Under the pieces are notes generated by a model. That model saw nothing but the letters and a program-made list of their open reading frames with translations, was not told the DNA's origin and searched no databases. A stretch of DNA of 64,000 nt from Polynucleobacter sp. AP-Kolm-20A-A1. Its GTDB lineage: Bacteria > Pseudomonadota > Gammaproteobacteria > Burkholderiales > Burkholderiaceae. The DNA lies in the NCBI RefSeq assembly GCF_018688315.1, contig NZ_CP061315.1:1054001-1118000 (forward strand), read 5' to 3'. Positions 31,501 through 43,500 of the stretch are shown one piece after another (positions within the stretch are counted from its first letter, which is position 1; the number at the start of each line of letters is the position of its first letter). Both the position numbers and the translations under genes were made by a program.

Positions 31501-34500
31501 CTCACGGTAGCGTTCTTAGTGCCGTCATAGGTCTTAGCAGCGATAGTGATGCCTGTCACTGTCAATGCTTTTGGTGTCAGCGTGACGGCATTTTGGGTGT
31601 TGCTGCTAACCGTGTTGTAAGCAGGATTGATAGCATAGTTACCAATAGAGGCAGTGCCGCCGCCAACAGTAATTGCTGTGACATAGTTGCTGTTATTGGC
31701 CGAAACATTGATTGCATTAATCGTTGCAGCACTAATACTGCTGATAGTTTGGCTATTCACTAGGCCAGTGATAGTAAATGCTATTGGAGTCACTGTAGTA
31801 GTGCCGGTATAAACAGCATTAATAGTGACGCCTAATGGTGCTGGAGTAATAACGACCTTATTGGTCGCCGTACTTTGTGATGCATTAACTGGTACGCCGC
31901 TAGATAAAGTGCCGTTGTAGGCGCTATTAATTAAGTAATTGAGTGAAGAAAAGCTATTAATTCCGGTAGCGGTACCGGCAATTGCTGTCACGTAGGCACT
32001 TGCAGTATTGGCATTTGCAGAGCTCACTGTGACATTTGTAATCGTATCCCATGCTGCCAGACCTGTAGTGATAATGGTGGCATTCTGATTTGAATATGAA
32101 GTTGTACCGTTATAGACACCGCTGATGGTAATGCCTAATACCGTTGGCGTAATGGAGTATGTTCGTCCTGCTGGCACTACGGTAACCGCTGAACCATCCG
32201 TTGCCGATATGCTCACTGCGGTAAGAGCTGTACTAGTCTGGACTGAATTGGCATTTGTACCGTTTGAGACTGTAGTGCCCCCTACTGTTGGGCTAAACAT
32301 CAGTACAGATTTAACGTATGCCAATGATGTCGTGGCCACACCAAAGCTCGCTGTAATGGAACCTGTATAGCTCACTGTCGCATTAGCTTGCAACCATGCA
32401 TTTGCTGAAGTTGAGTTATATCCTGTGCCATACACAGCAGAATAATTTGCATTCAGGGTGACAGAAATTGCCAGAGTGTTAGTAAGTCTCTGGCGATAGT
32501 TAATAAAGTTGCCGCTGACATAGCCAGAGGCCTTCACCAGTGCGCCACCCAGAATGCCATAAGAGATATTCTTAGTCGCATCAGCATTGGCAGTTGTAAT
32601 GCCGATCGCATTAGCAATCGTACAACCAGTAGTGCAGGCTGCATTTTCAGGAGCAGCCATAGAAATACCCACTACTCCACCAGTATTGTTGATGGTGCCG
32701 ACAGCTGTAACATTGCCACCCGTAGTTGTCCCCGCAGCTATACCATCACCACCCGTAATCCGAATACCCTCTACACCAGAGTTAGTTAGGCCAGCAAGGC
32801 TAACGCTACCAATAGCATCGACCACAATACCGCCGATGGTTCCTGAATCCTGAATGAGTGCGCCCATAGTGATATTGCCACCAACACCCAAGCCGGTTAA
32901 GTAGACGCCAGCAGCACCAGTAATGGTTGCAGATGCAGCAGTGTTGATAGCCTGTTGACCGCTAGTGACTGCAGTACCAGTCATCGTTATAACGCCAAGC
33001 GTTGAGCTAGTTGCGCCAACAATTGCCGCAGCAGCGCTGCCGTAAATACCGTAATTAGTGCTCGAAATACCAGTCATGGTGATAGCACCACCAGTGGTTT
33101 TGATGGCTACTGAGTAATTAATTGCATGAGAACCGCTTGAAACACCGCTTAATGTGATGTTTCCAGTGTTGTAGATGGCGCCATTGATTGTTAAACCAGC
33201 AGAGGCTGTTGCCAAGGTACCAGAAATATTATTCGCTGTAATAAAGCCAGTAACTGGTGTGCAGCCAGTGCCAGTACAACCATAAGTGTTATCAATGAGA
33301 ACATAGCCAGGCAAAGATGCTGTGGACGTTCCAATTGCGCCTGGATTTATCGCAGATCCCGCTGATTTAGCGATGTAATTAATAACCGAGCTTGCACCGG
33401 TTGTAAATGTTATGGCGCCGCCAGTGATGTTAGAAGCTTTGTTACCTCTGGTAGCGTCATAAATCACGTTGGCTATTGGTACGCCCGTATTCGCTACTAA
33501 AGCAATCGCACCAGTTTGGTTGATGACGTTGTTTGAGGTGAAGGTGATGTTGCTACTAACAGCGTTATCTGCAATGGCGCCGGTTTGGGTAATACCAGTG
33601 GTGCCCCCTCCTGCAACGTTATTAGCTGTCACTGTGAGGTTGCTACCGCCCGCATTAATGGTTACCGCACCAAGCGAGACGATTGTGCTGGCTGCGCCAC
33701 CATTACCAGTGATCGTGACGTTGTTGGCTGTAATGAGGCCAGTTGCTGTTACTACGGTTGCAGTTGCAGCTGCCGTTGTTTGCAAACCAGTGATCGTCAC
33801 TACTCCACCAGTGATCGCGCCAGTGTCATTGATAGCTGAACCGGTGGTGACAGTTGCGTTGATCGTAACCGCTTGGCCAGTAGCGGTAATAGCGCCTGAG
33901 CCGGTATACCCAGTGCCAGTTTGACCATTCGCAGTAATGGTAACGCCACCAGCACTAGAGGCGATGGTATTGGCGCCTTGCACAAAACCTACGCCAGTAC
34001 CGTTAGCCACTGCGTTAATTGTCACACCGGTAGTGCCCGCTAAAGCACCGGCAGATAATGCGCCACCTAACGTAATCGCATTGCCGTTCACCGCTGCATT
34101 GGCTGGCGTTGTCGCTGTTGCGCAACCCAGGCAAGTGTTATCCAGCAGGATGTAACCGGGAACGCTAATCGCTGGTGGTGAGATCGTGCCACCATTAGTA
34201 TTAATAATGTAGTTAATCGCTGACGTGGATCCAGCGGTAATTGTTAAGGCGCCACTACTAATAGTTGATGTCTTATTACCGGTAGTAGTGTCATAAACGA
34301 TGTTTGATGCAGTACCGCTGGTATTGGCAACTAAGGTAATTGCGCCGTTTTGACTGATGTTGTTATTCGAGATAAAGCTGATGTTGGTACCACTCACTCC
34401 AGTAATAGCGCCAGACTGGTAGATGCCACCAGCAGCGCCCGGAGCAGCAATCACGTTACCGGTAACCGTGATGCTGCCACCCGTTGCGCCAGTATTAATT

Positions 34501-37500
34501 GTCAGAGCGGCAATCTGCGCATCATAAGCAGGCGCACCAGACGAGGTACCAGTAATCGTGATGTTATTGGCAGTGATTAAAGTAGTGCCATATACGCCAT
34601 AACTAGTCGTCGTGCCTCCAGTCAAGATGACATTACTACCCGTAGAAGTCATTGCTGCTGTGTAACCAATACCTTGATTGGCGCTAGCAACACCATTAGC
34701 AGTAATAGCTCCAGCGGTATAAATCGCGTTATTAATCGTTAAACCAACAGAAGTGGTTGCTAATGAGGCTAGATTATTCGTAGTGGTATTAATAAAGCCA
34801 CTTGCAGGGGTGCAGCCTGTACCGGTACAACCGAAGGTGTTGTCTATCAATACATAACCAGGCAATGTTAGGGTTGAACTACCGATCGTGCCTGGATTAA
34901 TAGCTGAACCAGCAGACTTCACAATGTAGTTAATGCCTGAGGTATTGGTACCAGCACCAATCGTTAAGGCGCCAGTAGTAATGTTGGAAGCCTTAGTACC
35001 AGAGGTCGTATCGTAGGTGATGTTTGCTGCAGTACCTCCCGTATTGGCCACCAAAGCAATCGCACCGGTTTGGTTGATGATGTTATTTGAGGTGAAGGTG
35101 ATATTGCTGCCAGCTGTATTGTCTGTAATAGCACCAGTTTGGGTAATACCAGTGGTGCCCCCTCCTGCAACGTTATTAGCAAGCACAGTAATATTGCTGC
35201 CGCCAGCATTAATCGTCATCGCACCTAAGGAAACAATGGTTGATGATGCCCCGCCGTTACTAACAATAGAAATCGCATTAGCAGTAATCAGGCCATTTGC
35301 CGTAATCACTGTTGATGTAGTTGTTGCATTTGTCTGAGTACCAGTGATATTGACAGTGGCTGCGGTGATTGCCCCTGAATCAGATACGCCAATACCGGTT
35401 GTTGTGATGGTCGTAATGTTGACTGCTTGACCGGTGGCAACAATCGCACCAGTACTGTAGTAGCCATAACCACCCACTTGCGCATTGGTAATAATCGTTA
35501 CGCCACCAACACTGGTGGTCATGATGTTTGCGCCTTGGTTAAAGCCATTGCCAGTGCCATTAGCTACTGCATTAATGGTAATGCCAGTAGTACCCGCTAA
35601 TGTTCCCGTAGTTAATGCACCACCTAAGGTAATTGCACTTCCGTTTACCGCAGCAGTAGCTGGGGTTGCTGCAGCGGCACAACCTAAACAACTGTTATCC
35701 AGGAGGATATAACCAGGGATGTTAATTGCAGGCGGAGAAAGAATGGACCCATTGCTCTTCATTATGAAGTTCACGGCAGATGTTGAGCCGCTCGCAATTG
35801 TGAAGGGGCCTGTACTGATAGTAGAGGTCTTATCACCACTAGTGGTATTGAAGATGATATTGCTTGCAGTGCCACTTGTGTTGGCTAGCAAGGACATCGC
35901 ACCATTTTGGCTGATGTTGTTATTGGAGATAAAGCTGATATTGCTTCCGCTAACCCCAGAAATGGCGCCCGCTTGGTAAATACCTCCATTGGCGCCGGGT
36001 AAATTGATAGTGTTACCAGTCACGGTAATACTGCCACCAGTAGCACCAGTGTTGATGGTCAGCGGCCCAATCTGGACATCCCAGGTTGCTGCAACCGTTG
36101 ACGTACCGGTAATGTAAATATTATTAGCTGCAATCAAAGATGATGCGGTGTAAACACCGTAGGTATTTGTTGTGCCGCCATTCAACGTTACTGAATTATT
36201 GGTAGATGTAATTGCTGCAGAGTATCCAATACCCTGATTAGCGCTAGCCACCCCATTTAAGGTAATTGGGCCAGTCGCATAAATCGAATTATTAATAGTC
36301 AGACCAATCAATCCTGTAGCCAGTGATCCCAGGTTATTGGTGGTCGTGTTGATAAATCCGCTCACTGGGGTGCAGTTGCTTCCAGAGCAGCCAAAGGTGT
36401 TATCAATCAACACATAACCAGGTAGGGCTACAGTACTGCCACCGATCACATTCGGATTAATGGCCGAGCCCACAGATTTAATAATGTAGTTAATAGCCGA
36501 GCTGTTCGTTCCTGTGCCCACACCAATCGATCCAGTAGTGATATTGGATGCCTTGGTTCCAGAAGTCGTATCGTAGATAACACTCGCTGCAGTACTGCCC
36601 GTGTTCGCTACCAGTGTGATTGCACCAGTTTGATTGATAACGCCATTACCCATGAACTTCAGATTTGCACCGACTGCATTAATCGTAATTGCGCCGGCCT
36701 GATAGATGCTATTGTCGGTGTTTGTGGTGACATTTCCAGTGACATACAAGTTACTACCGCCTGCAACAATCGTCATGGTATTGAGATAAACCGCTGAGCC
36801 ACCACCCACTACTGAGCCTACAACATTAATCGCTTTTGCGCTTATAGAATTATTAGGGCCAAGCTCAACCCCGTTTCCGGAAATAGTTGAAATACCGGTG
36901 ATATTGACTGACCCGCTATTGGCAACAATAGGGCTTGTGCCCCAAGCACCATTTAGGTTAGTAACACCCTCACCGGTTGTACTCAATCCAGACAGATTGA
37001 TGTTTCCAGTATTAGATGTCAGGCCGGCAATGATCACCACCCCACCCCAACCGGCAGTGCTGCCAGCGGCTGCAGCACCATTGATGGTGATGGAATCCCT
37101 GGCATAAATAGCGCTTTGTACGTAGATGCCGTAGTTATTTGCAGTCAACGGCGCCCAACCTGAGAGCGTACTGTTGAGAAATCCACTAACAGGAGTGCAG
37201 CCTGTCCCAGTACATCCATAGGTATTATCTAAAATGACGTAGCCCGGCAATGGGATGGTGCTACTACCAATTGCCGAGGTAGTCAGTGCCGCACCTGCTG
37301 CGACTTCAATATAGTTGATTGCCGATGTTGAGCCTGCGGCAATTGTCAAAATACCAGTTGTAGAGATGGTTGATAACTTATTACCCGTTGTCACATCAAA
37401 GGTAATGTTAGCCGCTGTACCGCTAGTATTGGCAACCAGAGTGATAGAACCATTCTGATTAATATTGTTATTAGAGATAAAGCTAATGCTGCTGCCATTG

Positions 37501-40500
37501 GCGGTTGTAATGGCGCCCGCTTGGTAAAGTCCACCATTTGCACCAGGGGCGCCAATCACATTAGCAATCACTGTTATGCTGCCGCCAATCGATCCAGAAT
37601 TAATGGTTAATGGGCCCAGATAAACGGCCCAAGCTGGCGTAGCGCTTGACTGACCTGTGACCGATATATTGTTAGCAACAATTAAGGAGCTACTTGCAAA
37701 AACGCCATAGCTAGTTGTTGTAGCTCCATTCAGGGCTACATTACCATTGGTCGAGGTCAGCGTAACTGAATACCCAATACCTTGATTGGCACTAGCTGCG
37801 CCATTGGCGGTGATCGATCCCGTCGCATAGAGGGCGTTATTAATCGTGATGCCAATAGAGCCAGTAGCAAGCGATCCTAGATTATTGGTGACAGCATTAA
37901 TAAAGCCAGTAACAGGCGTGCAATTGGTACCCGTACAACCATAGGTGTTATCTAGCAAAATATAACCCGGTAGTGCCACTGTACTGCTAGCAATAACACC
38001 TGGGTTCAGAGATGATCCTGAAGATTTGGCAATGTAATTAATTGCAGAAGTGTTGGTGCCGGCCGCAATCGTGAGATTACCAGTCGTAATATTGGAGCTC
38101 TTGTTACCGCTAGTGGTGTTGTAAGTGATACTTGCAGCGGTAGACGCAGTATTGGCCACCAAGCTAATGGCGCCACCCTGATTAATGATGCCGTTCGTAA
38201 TAAAGCTAATGTTGGATCCCGCTGCATTATCCGTAATTGCGCCAATCTGATAAATACCAGTATCGCTGGTTGTTACCACCGTACCTGTCACATTCAGGTT
38301 GGTACCACCAGCGACGATGGTTAAGGTATTGAGATAAACAGCGTAAACACCGCCAACTTCAGAACCGATAATCGTGATCGACTTAGCGCTGATAGAGTTA
38401 TTTGGGCCTAGCTCGACACCATTACCGGTGGTCGTTGAAGTTCCAGTGATATTGACTGCACCACTATTCGCGACAATCGGACTGATTCCCCAAGAACCAT
38501 TGAGGTTTGCAACACCAATACCTGTGGTGCTTGTACCAGTGATATTGATATTGCCAGTAGTTGCAGTAAGACCAGCCATCACCATGACTGCGCCACCACC
38601 AGCTGTTGAACCACCAGCATCAATTCCATTCACGGTGATTGCCGTACCACTGAGAGCCCCGTTAATAACAATACCGTTGCCAGTTGAAACCAAGGTGGCC
38701 CAGTTGGACAGATTTTTATTGAGATAGCCGGTAACGGGGATGCATGCAGACCCAGTACATCCATAGGTGTTATCTATAGTGATAGAACCTGGAACAGATA
38801 CTGCTCCACTAATAGTTAGCGTACTACCCGAAGATAGTACAGAGTAATTGATGCCCGATGTTGAAGTTCCTGCAATTGCGATTGCAGCGGTATTAATTGT
38901 CGATAGCTTATTACCGTATGTAGTGTCATAAGTAATGTTGGCTGCAGTGCCACTGGTATTAGCTGTTAATCCAATTGCACCATTCTGACTAATATTGTTA
39001 TTCGATATAAAGCTAATACTTGAACCATTGGCGCCGGTGATCGCACCGGATTGATAGATACCGCCTGCAGCACCCGGTGTATTGATCGCATTGCCCGTCA
39101 CCGTGATGCTGCCACTAGTAAATCCACTGTTAATTGTGAGGGGACCAATTTGGACATCCCAAGTGGCGGCAGCAGAAGAAGTTCCAGTAATCGAAATAAT
39201 ATTGGCGGTCACCAAAGAAGATGCGCTATAGACACCATAACTATTGGTAGTGCCGCCATTAATAGTTACCTTGCCGTTCGTAGAGGTAATCCCAGCTGAG
39301 TAGCCCACACCCTGATTGGCATTTGCTACACCGTTGGCAGTAATTGCGCCGGTCGCGTAAATAGCGTTATTAATCGTAAGGCCAACAGATGTTGTGGCCA
39401 AAGAGGCTAAATTATTTGTTGTCGTGTTTATAAAGCCAGTTACTGAAGTAGTACCGCCATAAGTATTGTCAATCAGAACAGCTCCGGGCATAGTCACTGT
39501 AGAAGTGCCAATGGCTCCTGGATTGATTGCTGAACCATCTGAAATCGCTACGTAATTAATAGCAGATGTCGAGCCTGTGCCAACAGTTACTGGGCCGCCG
39601 GTAATATTGGCTGCTTTATTGCCAGTAGTCGTGTCATAGGTAACGGCGCTTGCTGTACCACTGGTATTGGCTGCTAGAAGAATTGAGCCAGATTGATTAA
39701 TAACTCCATTGCTGGTGAAAGTAATATTGCTGCCACTTGCGCCATTAATGGTGCCAGAATCAGTAATTCCAGCAACACCTGGATTGGCGGTATTGATTGC
39801 TGTTAAAGAAATTGGGGCCCCTACCCCAGTTACCGTCATTACTCCAGACATGTAAATGGCGGCATTGCCGTTACCCGGCGCAGAGGTGCCTGTGATCGAG
39901 ATGCCTGTTGCAGCGGTGATCAGAGCATTATCGAAAAATGCATAGTTACCAGTGGTGTTTGACCCGGTAATAGTGACTAATCCCGTAGTTGCCGTGATCA
40001 CTCCATTCAAGTTCACTGCGGCATTACCAACTAACTGATAACCATTGATGGTGACATTGCCTACGCTTGTGGTAAAGGTAGCCCCAGCACCACTAGCGTA
40101 TACGCCACTTCCAGTATTTGTAATGCCGAACACATTGATGTCGCCGGTTGTAGCCGTAACTGCAACGGTGGAATACATTCCATAGTTTCCGCTATATGAA
40201 ACACCATAAAGATTTACACCAGCACCAGCCGTTAAAGCACCGCTCACTGTCACGCCAGTAGATGTTGTTGCCAAGGTAGAGAAATTACTAACAGTAATAT
40301 ATTTATCTACAGCAGTGAGCTCAGTACATGGAGACGATGCGCAACCGAAGGTGTTGTCTACTGTAATGACACCATTTACGCCAACCGTATTAACAGTCAA
40401 GGCTGCACCGACAGAAAGAATAGAGTAATTGACTAAGGAAGTACTACCGGTACCGAGCGTTAATGCTGCAGCACTTATAGAAGAAGTCTTGTTGCCTGTA

Positions 40501-43500
40501 CGAGTGTCATAGAGAACGGTTGTTGTATTACCGCTAGTATTAGCTACTAGAGTGATCGCCCCTGATTGCGCAATCGCATTATTCGAGATAAATGAAATAC
40601 TGCCGCCATTGACGTTGTCAATGATTGCACCGGACTGGGTAATGCCAGTATTGCCTCCTGCCGCGGTATTGTTTGCTGTAATGGTAATGTTTCCAGACGC
40701 AGTATTTCTGATGAAACCCGAACCACTAAGGACAAGATTGGCCGCCCCATAACCCGCTGCTGACGGGGAAGTTGCCAATGTCATTGTTAGGACAGTTCCC
40801 GTACCACCCGCTCCAGAACCATTCCATAAAGATAATAGGTTTGTAGTGCCTCCCAATACATTGGCCGCCGACCCTGCGCCCAATTGAGTGGAGTTGTATT
40901 TTGATGCAAGTTCAGTTGCGTAAACATACCCTGCACTAGAAGTTAATACCAACTGCACCATCTTGGTATAAGTCCCATCAGAAAACGCAACTAAATAGGT
41001 GGCGGTTGTTGTAGTTGAACTCTGTAAGGCGGCGGCTGTAGCGACAATTGTTCCGGGAACGGAGGTGCCTGAGAGAGCGGCTGAACTAATTACAGGAAGC
41101 ACCGATCCAGTAAGAGAGCCCATGAGGCTTCCAGATGTACCAGCGGCATTAGAAATCATATTAGGGCTTGCGGTTGTACCAGCAAAATAACCAGTGCCAA
41201 GAGTCATTGCGCCAGCAGTCACAATCGTTGCTGCCGTTGTTCCTGCACCATTAATCGTGATGCCTGTTTGGGCTGTAATTGCGCCTGCGACCTGAGCCGC
41301 TTGGCCAGTAGTAGAAGTACCGTTGATCGTTACGGAACCTGTTGATGCAGTCAAAGTTCCAGCGGCGGAACTATAAACGGAGTAATTAATACCTGAGCCT
41401 GTAATGGCAATGGAGCCCTGCGATGTTGCAATGGCAGCGGTCATACTGACTGAGTAATAACCCGTCTGCGAGGCACCCATTAAGGTAATGCTCTTAGTTG
41501 CAGTGATTGCTGAATTAATGTTCACCCCAACAATTGCACCTGTTAATGTTCCGGAATTCGCATTCGTAATATAGCCAGATACAGGTGTTCCACTCGCAGC
41601 GCCGTAAGTGTTATCTAACAGCACATAACCAGGCAAAGCAACGGTAGCAGAACCAATACTGCCCGGATTAATTCCAGAGCCAGCAGATTTAACAACGTAA
41701 TTAATATCACTGGTGGAGCCAGCTGCAATTGTTAAATTGCCGCCAGTGATATTGGCCGCTTTATTGCCGCTTGTAGTGTCATAAGTAACGGCGCTTGTAT
41801 TGCCACTAGTATTTGCTGCTAAGTTAATGGCACCAGTTTGATTAATGATGCCATTACTGATGAATGTGATATTGCTTCCGCTGGCACCAGTAATGATGCC
41901 TGTTTCAGCAATACCAGATACGCCAGGGTTTGCAGTGTTGTTACCAATTAAAGTAATTGGTGCCCCTACTCCAGTAACCGTCAAAGCACCGCTCATACTC
42001 ACTGCGGCATTACCATTTCCAGGGGCAGATGTACCGGTGATAGAAATTCCGGTTGCAGCCGTAATAAGGGAGTTATCCCAGAAGGCAAAGTTACCAGTCG
42101 TACTGGAGCCTGTAATACTTACCGAGCCTGCTGTTGCGGTAATCACGCCATTCAAATTAACTGCGGCATTACCAGCAAGCTGATAGCCGTTGAGAATAAT
42201 ATTGCCAGTGCTTGCGGTCAATGTAGCGCCAGCACCGCTTGCAAAAATCCCGCTTGCACTTGCTCCGCCATTGGTAATACCTAAGATATCAATATTACCT
42301 GTAGTAGCCGTTATTGCTACCGTGGAATAGACACCATGATTTCCGCTGTAGGTAACACCATCAAGATAAATGCCGGTTCCACCAGTTAACGCACCTCCAA
42401 TGGTCACGCCTGTTGAGGTAGTAGCTAACGTTGAGAAATTACTTAACGTGATGTAGTTATCTACTGCGCTAAGGGTAGTACACGGAGCGGATGCACAGCC
42501 ATAGGTGTTATTAATAGTAATTGTGCCGCTAACATTAACTGCACCAGTTGATAGCGCCGCACCGGCCGCAAGAATCGAGTAATTCACTGCCTTAGTGCTG
42601 CCAGCAGCCAATGTTAGAGATCCCGCTGTAATAGTGGATAACTTATTGCCAGTTCGTGTGTCATACAAAATAGTAGATGCACTAGCCGCGTTAGCTGCCA
42701 GAGTGATTGCACCAGTCTGGTTAATCACATTATTTGAAATGAAGCTGATGTTGCCGCCGCTTGCATTATCAGTAATGGTGCCAGTTTGGGTAATGCCAGT
42801 ATTGGCACCTGCAACTGTATCGGTAGCTATTACAGTTAAATTAGAGCCGCCAGAAACGATTGTCATTGCCCCCAAAGAAACAATGGTGCTTGCCGTAGTT
42901 GCTGTGCCAGTAATTGCAATACTTTTTGCTGATAAGGCTCCTGCTAGTACAACGGCAGAACTTGCATTAGAAGTGGCGTTAATCGAAATTGTTCCAGCGT
43001 TAGCTGTTATTGTTCCCGCTGCAATTGAGCTAATTCCTGGATTTGTGGTGGAAGTCGTGCTGATAGATGTTGCGTTTAAGGTGACATTACCAGTTGTAGA
43101 AGTTAATGCGGATGAGATATAGATCAAACCATTACCAGAGCTGGTAATTCCATTGCTAGTGATATCGATATTACCGTAAGCAGTAATTGGCGAAGTGGTC
43201 GCATAACTTGCTACTACAAAGCCATAGTTAGCAGCGGCATTACTCTTTAATTGAAAGCTGGCATTCCCACCAATATTGAGCGCGCTTGCATTGGGCTCAA
43301 AGGAGCCGACGCCACTTGCTAAATTGTTTGATCCCGCTAGTGCAAAATCGCCTCCAGCACTACTGCCCGCCCCACCAGAAGTGGTCGTATTAATGCCGGC
43401 GTTGAGATAAATGGGTCCATTCAGAATTGCGCCTGCAGTAATCGTTGAGCCGCTGAGCGTTCCCCCAGTGGCATCCATCACAACATAACCACCTTTGGTG

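Noticed and set aside
19760..42540. Regularly spaced similar segments that could suggest CRISPR-like or satellite DNA
   Set aside because: The periods (about 250 bp and 1.55 kb) are multiples of codons, the whole is an open frame, and the repeats encode known surface-protein domains. There are no 24-40 bp repeats with unique spacers.
33469..43122. Many plus-strand open frames of 60-175 codons inside adhesin 1 (for example 33469-33924 and 42595-43122)
   Set aside because: They are antisense shadows of the repetitive minus-strand gene. They lack ribosome sites, repeat with the same period as the adhesin and have no recognisable domain.
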